From: Jiangella endophytica
GTDB lineage: Bacteria; Actinomycetota; Actinomycetes; Jiangellales; Jiangellaceae
Assembly: GCF_003427025.1 (NCBI RefSeq)
Contig: NZ_QVAI01000015.1
Span: 124,001 to 188,000, forward strand
Direction of reading: 5' to 3'
DNA length: 64,000 bases
Part shown: one piece after another, positions 59,975-64,000 of the stretch
How positions within the stretch are numbered: the first letter of the stretch is position 1
How the letters are laid out: every line of letters starts with the position of its first letter
Notes under the pieces: generated by a model
What the model saw: the letters and a program-made list of their open reading frames with translations, nothing else
What the model was told of the DNA's origin: nothing
Databases searched by the model: none
Translations under genes and position numbers: made by a program

Positions 59975-60468
59975 GTGTGCGGCTCAGAATAGCGCCCATC
60001 CGGTTAGGCCGATGAGCCCGGTCAGCCTCCGCCCTTGCTGCTTGTGGAAACCAGGGGAGGCGGGAGGCCGGCCGGCGCCGGTCGTTCGCGGCGACACCCC
60101 CGGGGTCCGGTTGACACTCCGGAAACCGGCGCTTACGGCCCCGAAACGGGTCCTATCCGCCGGTTTCCGGGGCGTCGCCGAACGATCAGCGGTGATCGTC
60201 GTTGACTTTGGAGAAGTCGGGGTTCCCGGTGCGGCGAACCCCACGAACCACCCAGACGACGCCGCCACCGTGACGGCGCACGCCTCGGCTCCACCACCCC
60301 GATCACATCCGCGCCCTCAGCGGCGCGCACGGGGGCTCGTCGCCGCTTCGATGGCGGGTGCTCTGGTGGGGCCAGGGCACCTCCGAACCACCCGCCATCG
60401 CCGGCATGGTGGGACTGGACGAGCGTCGCGGTCGGCGGGCGGCGGACCGGCGGTTATCGTCTCGACCC
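59975..60468. other. Divergent control region between riboswitch operon and cobL
   Basis: No supported gene. It must hold the promoters of both cobalamin transcripts. On the plus strand TTGACA (60111-60116) fits a -35, but no convincing -10 follows at 16-18 bases. An inverted repeat within it is listed separately. Confidence 0.5.
60119..60170. promoter_or_regulatory. 13-bp perfect inverted repeat upstream of cobL
   Basis: CCGGAAACCGGCG (60119-60131) is the exact reverse complement of 60158-60170, with 26 bases between. It directly follows the TTGACA. It could be a protein-binding site or RNA hairpin controlling cobL-cobM, which have no riboswitch. Confidence 0.4.
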
Positions 60469-61683
60469 ATGGGCACACGGGTCACGGTGGTCGGGATCGG
60501 CGCGGACGGGTGGGCCGGCCTCGCGCCGGGTGCCCGCGCGCTGATGGAGGGCGCCGAGGTGGTCCTCGGTGGCCGCCGGCACCTCGCGATGCTCCCGGAC
60601 GTGCCTGGTCAGCGGCGCGAGACCTGGCCGTCGCCGCTGCGCGACGGCCTGCCGGAGCTGCTGGAACGCTGCGCCGGACGGCGGGTCGTCGCGCTCGCCT
60701 CCGGGGACCCGCTCGTCTCGGGCATCGCGACGACGCTCGTGGACCTGCTGGGCGCGGACGCGGTCGAGGTCGTGCCCGCGCTGTCCTCCGTCGCGCTGGC
60801 CCGCGCCCGCCTGCGGTGGCCGGCGGAGTCGGCGGAGGTCCTCACGCTCGTCGGGCGCGACCCGCGGATCGTGACGCGATCGCTCGCTCCCGGCTCGCGG
60901 CTGATCGTGCTGTCGTCGGACGGCTCGACGCCGGCCGAGGTGGCCGCGCTGCTGACCGCGGCCGGCTACGGAGCGAGCCGGCTCACCGTCCTCGGCGACC
61001 TCGGCGCCGCGGCCGAGTCGCGCATCGACGGCAGGGCGGACTCGTGGGGCGACCGGGCGGCGCCCGACCTGAACGTCGTCGCGGTCGAGCTGGCCGGTCC
61101 GGGCGCCCCGAGCCGCGGGTTCACCGCCGGGTTGCCGGAGGACGCCTTCGAGCACGACGGCCAGATCACCAAGCGGGACGTGCGCGCGTCGGCCCTGGCC
61201 CGGCTGGCCCCGCTGCCGCGCCAGCTGCTCTGGGACGTCGGCGCGGGCTCCGGCTCGGTGGCCATCGAGTGGATGCGTGCGCACGCGGCCTGCCGCGCGG
61301 TCGCGATCGAGTCGCGGGCGGACCGCGCCGCCCGCATCGCCCGCAACGCCGCGTCGCTGGGCGTCCCCGGCCTGGAGGTGGTGACCGGACACGCGCCCGC
61401 GGCGCTGAAGGGCCTGGAGCGCCCGCACGCGATCTTCGTCGGCGGCGGGGCGACCGAGGACGGCCTGCTCGAGGCCTGCTGGACGGCGCTGCGTCCGGGC
61501 GGGCGGCTGGTCGCCCACGGCGTCACCCTCGAGACGGAGACCGTGCTGGCCGGGCGGTACGCCCGGCACGGCGGCGAGCTCGCCCGGATCCACGTCGAGC
61601 ACGCCGCGCCGATCGGGTCCTTCACCGGCTGGACCCCGTCCCGCGGCATCACCCAGTGGGCCGCGACGAAGGAGGACTCGTGA
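60469..61683 (+). CDS. cobL: Bifunctional precorrin-6Y C5,15-methyltransferase (decarboxylating)
   Basis: A 404-residue two-domain enzyme. Residues 1-200 (CbiE-like, C5 methylation) start VTVVGIGADGWAGLAPGARAL and contain LASGDPLVSGIATTL and VVPALSSVALARARLRW. Residues 220-404 (CbiT-like, C15 methylation and decarboxylation) carry HDGQITKRDVRASALARLAPL and the SAM motif LLWDVGAGSGSVAIEWMR. The ATG begins the first Rossmann strand; earlier in-frame codons show no family similarity. Overlaps cobM by GTGA. Confidence 0.95.
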   Translation: MGTRVTVVGIGADGWAGLAPGARALMEGAEVVLGGRRHLAMLPDVPGQRRETWPSPLRDGLPELLERCAGRRVVALASGDPLVSGIATTLVDLLGADAVEVVPALSSVALARARLRWPAESAEVLTLVGRDPRIVTRSLAPGSRLIVLSSDGSTPAEVAALLTAAGYGASRLTVLGDLGAAAESRIDGRADSWGDRAAPDLNVVAVELAGPGAPSRGFTAGLPEDAFEHDGQITKRDVRASALARLAPLPRQLLWDVGAGSGSVAIEWMRAHAACRAVAIESRADRAARIARNAASLGVPGLEVVTGHAPAALKGLERPHAIFVGGGATEDGLLEACWTALRPGGRLVAHGVTLETETVLAGRYARHGGELARIHVEHAAPIGSFTGWTPSRGITQWAATKEDS

Positions 61684-62447
61684 CCGTCCACTACGTCGGA
61701 GCCGGCCCCGGCGCGGCCGACCTGCTGACGCTGCGCGCCGTCGCTCTGCTCAACGCCGCGCAGGTCTGCCTGTACCCCGGCACCTACATCGACGACGCCG
61801 TCCTCGGGCACTGCCCTGACGGCGCGGAGCTGGTCGATACCCAGGACCTCGACCTCGACCGGATCACCGCCCGGATCGTCGCCGCTCACGACGCCGGACT
61901 GGAGGTGGTCCGGCTCTGCTCCGGCGACCCGTCGATCTACTCCGCTCTGCATGAGCAGACCAGGCGCCTCGACGCTCATGGCGTGCCGTGGGACGTCACG
62001 CCCGGGGTCCCCGCGTACGCCGCGGCGGCGGCCCTGCTCGGTGTCGAGCTGACCGTGCCGGAAGTCGTCCAGTCGGTCGTGCTCACCCGCACACGGGCCC
62101 GGTCGACGGCGATGCCGGCGGGGGAGCGGCTGGAGCGGTTCGCCGCCACCGGCGCGTCCCTCGTGCTGCACCTGGCGATCACCCGCACACGCGAGCTCGC
62201 CGCCGAGCTCGCACTCTCGTACGGATCGGACTGTCCCGTCGCGGTGGTCGCCAACGCCAGCCAGCCGGGCCAGGTCGTGCTGCGCGGCACGCTTCACGAC
62301 ATCGCGGACCAGGTCGAGGCGGCGGGCCTGCGCAAGGCCGCGGTCATCCTCGTCGGCGCGGCACTGGCCGAGGAGGTCCGGGGCGCGGAGTCGTTCCTCT
62401 ACGACCCGGCGCGGGACCGTTCGGTGAAGCGCGGCGTCCAGACCTGA
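61680..62447 (+). CDS. cobM: Precorrin-4 C11-methyltransferase
   Basis: A 255-residue tetrapyrrole methylase. Typical CobM/CbiF motifs are VHYVGAGPGAADLLTLRAVAL, CLYPGTYIDDAVLGHCP, VVRLCSGDPSIYSALHEQ, DVTPGVPAYAAAAALLG and VVLTRTRARSTAMPAGE. GTG start five bases after GGAGG and overlapping the cobL stop. Its 3' end overlaps the convergent CobIJ gene by 49 bases. Confidence 0.95.
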   Translation: MTVHYVGAGPGAADLLTLRAVALLNAAQVCLYPGTYIDDAVLGHCPDGAELVDTQDLDLDRITARIVAAHDAGLEVVRLCSGDPSIYSALHEQTRRLDAHGVPWDVTPGVPAYAAAAALLGVELTVPEVVQSVVLTRTRARSTAMPAGERLERFAATGASLVLHLAITRTRELAAELALSYGSDCPVAVVANASQPGQVVLRGTLHDIADQVEAAGLRKAAVILVGAALAEEVRGAESFLYDPARDRSVKRGVQT

Positions 62448-63907
62448 CCCGCGGCCGTGGCCCGGGTGCCGCTCGCGCCGATCAGCAGCAGGCACTTCAT
62501 GTCGATCGCGTCGGTGTCGAGCTTGGCCAGGGTCGTGATGGTCAGCGACTCCTTCGCCCGGCCGACGTCGCGGCCCACGACGACCAGGGTGTCGGGGTCG
62601 CGGTGCTCGAGCAGGACGGTCTTCGCCTGCGCGACCTGAGTCGTGCGCGACCGCGACGCCGGGTTGTAGATCGCGAGCACCAGGTCGGCCTCCGCGATGG
62701 CGCGCAGCCGCCGCTCGATCAGCTCCCACGGTTTGAGGCGGTCCGACAGGCTCATGACCGCGAAGTCGCCACCGATCGGCGCGCCCGCCCTGGCCGCCAC
62801 GGCCTGGACCGCCGAGAGGCCGGGGAGCACCCGGATCGGCACGTCGGCGTAGGCCTCGTCCTCGGCCGCCTCGAAGACCGCGGCGGCCATGCCGAAGATC
62901 CCGGCGTCGCCGCCGGAGACCACCGCGACCCGCTCGCCGTCCCTGGCCAGATCGAGGGCCAGCCGTGCCCGGTCGACCTCGACGGTGTTGCCCGACGCGT
63001 GGCGGGTCAGGCCCTCGCGCTGCGGGACCCGGTTGACGTACGGCGCGTACCCCACGACGTGCTGGACGCCGGCCAGCGCCTCGGTGACCTCCGGCGTGAT
63101 CCAGTGGTCGGGTCCGGGACCGAGGCCGACGACCAGGAGCTCGGCGGCGGCGCGCGGCGGGCCGGCCGGCGGCGTCGTGCTGCCGGACCGGGCGGTGTCC
63201 CCGGGGACCACGATCAGGGAGAAGTACGGCACCGTCGACGGGTCGACGTCGGCGACCGGCAGCCAGCGCTCCTCGGCCATCGAGGCCCGCTCGACGTAGA
63301 GCGCGCCGTCGAGCCGTCCGGCCTGACGCAGCGCCGAGACGACGGCGGGGAAGGTGCGGCCGAGCTTCATGACGATCGCGCCGTCGGTGTCGGCGAGGCG
63401 GCGCGCGAGTTCGGCCTCGGGCAGCGTGCCGGGCAGGATCGTCAGGACGTCGGTCTGTCTGACCAGGGGCGACGCCACCGTCGCGGTCGCGGCGGCGACC
63501 GAGGTGACGCCGGGGACGACCTCGGTCTCGAAGCGGCCGGAGAGCCGGTCGTGCATGTACATGTACGAGCCGTAGAACAACGGGTCGCCCTCCGCGAGGA
63601 CGACGACGGTGCGGCCGGCCTCGAGGTGCGCCGCGAGACGTGCCGCGGACTCCTCGTAGAAGTCCGCCATCGCGCCGGCGTACCCGCCGGGATGGGACGT
63701 CGCGCCCGTCGTGACGGGGTAGCGCAGCTCCTCCTCGATCGCGTCGGCCGGGATGAGCTCGGCGGCGATACGGCGCGCGTTGGACTGCTTGCCGACACCG
63801 GCGTGGTAGGCGACGACGTCGGCCTCGGCGATGAGGCGGGCCGCCTTGCGGGTGATCAGCTCGGGGTCGCCGGGCCCGAGGCCGACGCCGTACAGGCGGC
63901 CGGTCAC
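62399..63907 (-). CDS. cobIJ: CobI-CobJ fusion: precorrin-2 C20- and precorrin-3B C17-methyltransferase
   Basis: A 502-residue fusion of two tetrapyrrole methylases. The CobI half (1-245) has LYGVGLGPGDPELITRKAARL, VVLAEGDPLFYGSYMYMHDRL and VVPGVTSVAAATATVASPL. The CobJ half (260-502) has LLVVGLGPGPDHWITPEVTEAL, VVGYAPYVNRVPQREGLTRH, VAVVSGGDAGIFGMAAAVFE and VLAIYNPASRSRTTQVAQAK. Such fusions are common in actinobacteria. The GTG start overlaps the stop of the CobH gene (GTGA). It acts between CobA and CobM in the pathway. Confidence 0.95.
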   Translation of the reverse strand: MTGRLYGVGLGPGDPELITRKAARLIAEADVVAYHAGVGKQSNARRIAAELIPADAIEEELRYPVTTGATSHPGGYAGAMADFYEESAARLAAHLEAGRTVVVLAEGDPLFYGSYMYMHDRLSGRFETEVVPGVTSVAAATATVASPLVRQTDVLTILPGTLPEAELARRLADTDGAIVMKLGRTFPAVVSALRQAGRLDGALYVERASMAEERWLPVADVDPSTVPYFSLIVVPGDTARSGSTTPPAGPPRAAAELLVVGLGPGPDHWITPEVTEALAGVQHVVGYAPYVNRVPQREGLTRHASGNTVEVDRARLALDLARDGERVAVVSGGDAGIFGMAAAVFEAAEDEAYADVPIRVLPGLSAVQAVAARAGAPIGGDFAVMSLSDRLKPWELIERRLRAIAEADLVLAIYNPASRSRTTQVAQAKTVLLEHRDPDTLVVVGRDVGRAKESLTITTLAKLDTDAIDMKCLLLIGASGTRATAAGQVWTPRFTERSRAGS

Positions 63908-64000
63908 TCCTGCTCCTGGGCCAGCGCGTTGAGAGCCGAGGCCGCCATCGCCGACCCGCCGCGTCGGCCGTGTGCCGTGAGGTAGGGGATGTCGAGCTCG
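63904..64000 (-). CDS. cobH: Precorrin-8X methylmutase (partial, C-terminal end)
   Basis: Only the last 31 codons are in the window. They read ELDIPYLTAHGRRGGSAMAA followed by SALNALAQEQE, the conserved C-terminus of CobH/CbiC, where G-R-R-G-G-S lies at the active site. The gene continues beyond the right edge and is coupled to cobIJ. Confidence 0.85.
   Translation of the reverse strand, partial: ELDIPYLTAHGRRGGSAMAASALNALAQEQE

Noticed and set aside
60012-61679. Long in-frame extension ahead of cobM overlapping cobL
   Set aside because: The extension is arginine-rich out-of-frame reading of cobL. GTG at 61680 with GGAGG and a GTGA overlap is the natural start.
1-64000. tRNA, rRNA and integrase/attachment-site signatures
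   Set aside because: No T-loop GTTCRANNC context with matching stems, no rRNA cores and no integrase were found by reading; a tRNAscan or Infernal run would be the proper test.

Overview
The window is high-GC (roughly 70% by eye) DNA from an actinomycete. The signs are frequent GTG and TTG starts, many ATGA/GTGA start-stop overlaps, twin-arginine and lipoprotein export signals, SigJ-type ECF sigma, a type VII (ESX)-like small helical protein, and cobalamin genes fused in the actinobacterial manner (CobIJ, ChlI-ChlD). The genus cannot be fixed from sequence alone; the carbohydrate load fits a soil or plant-litter saprophyte. No rRNA, tRNA, CRISPR array, prophage or intact insertion sequence was seen.

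Layout. (1) 1-8307: the 5' end of a divergent secreted sialidase-like gene, then a FadR-type GntR regulator, a CUT1 sugar ABC importer (lipoprotein plus two permeases, no ATPase), a DapA/NanA-family aldolase and two FAD-dependent oxidoreductases, nearly all overlapping or closely spaced. (2) 8744-25025: a 16-kb, same-strand run of 13 genes behind a LacI regulator with a promoter and a perfect palindromic operator. It holds a Tat-exported sialidase-like protein, two unrecognised proteins, a complete oligopeptide/oligosaccharide-type ABC importer (B-C-A-D-F), two tandemly duplicated exported beta-helix proteins, a GH13 glucosidase and a sulfatase. It looks like a polysaccharide-utilisation operon. 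(3) 25078-29253 (minus): a multi-helix membrane protein, a decayed methyltransferase gene, and a three-gene operon of an ESX-like protein, a lipoprotein and an RTX-repeat protein ending in an M91-like zinc metallopeptidase. (4) 29458-30751: an aldo-keto reductase and a cupin. (5) 30777-39834: LacI plus a rhamnose-type ABC importer (ATPase, two permeases, lipoprotein), a BNR-4 protein, and remnants of two different alpha-L-rhamnosidases (GH106 and GH78) and a transposase. (6) 39902-46946 and on to 48278: a minus operon GntR / MLE-family enzyme / SDR / DapA-family aldolase / GH28, divergent from a second CUT1 ABC importer; this resembles pectin/uronate catabolism by an oxidative, non-phosphorylating route. 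(7) 48402-52888: an MFS transporter, a broken NmrA-like gene, SigJ-type sigma with a coupled NAD-epimerase, and a GYD-domain protein. (8) 53040-64000: cobalamin biosynthesis. CobK and CobL-CobM are on plus; a cobalamin riboswitch leads a minus operon of cobaltochelatase ChlI-ChlD, CobO, a CobB-CobC fusion and CobA; CobIJ and the end of CobH are on minus at the right edge.

How it fits together: three or four carbohydrate loci, each with its own local regulator (GntR or LacI) and ABC importer, are packed side by side. Secreted enzymes carry Tat signals, and the importers have lipoprotein receptors. The boundaries between loci are marked by pseudogenes, tandem-repeat slippage and hairpins, suggesting repeated gain and loss of glycan-degradation modules next to a conserved B12 block.
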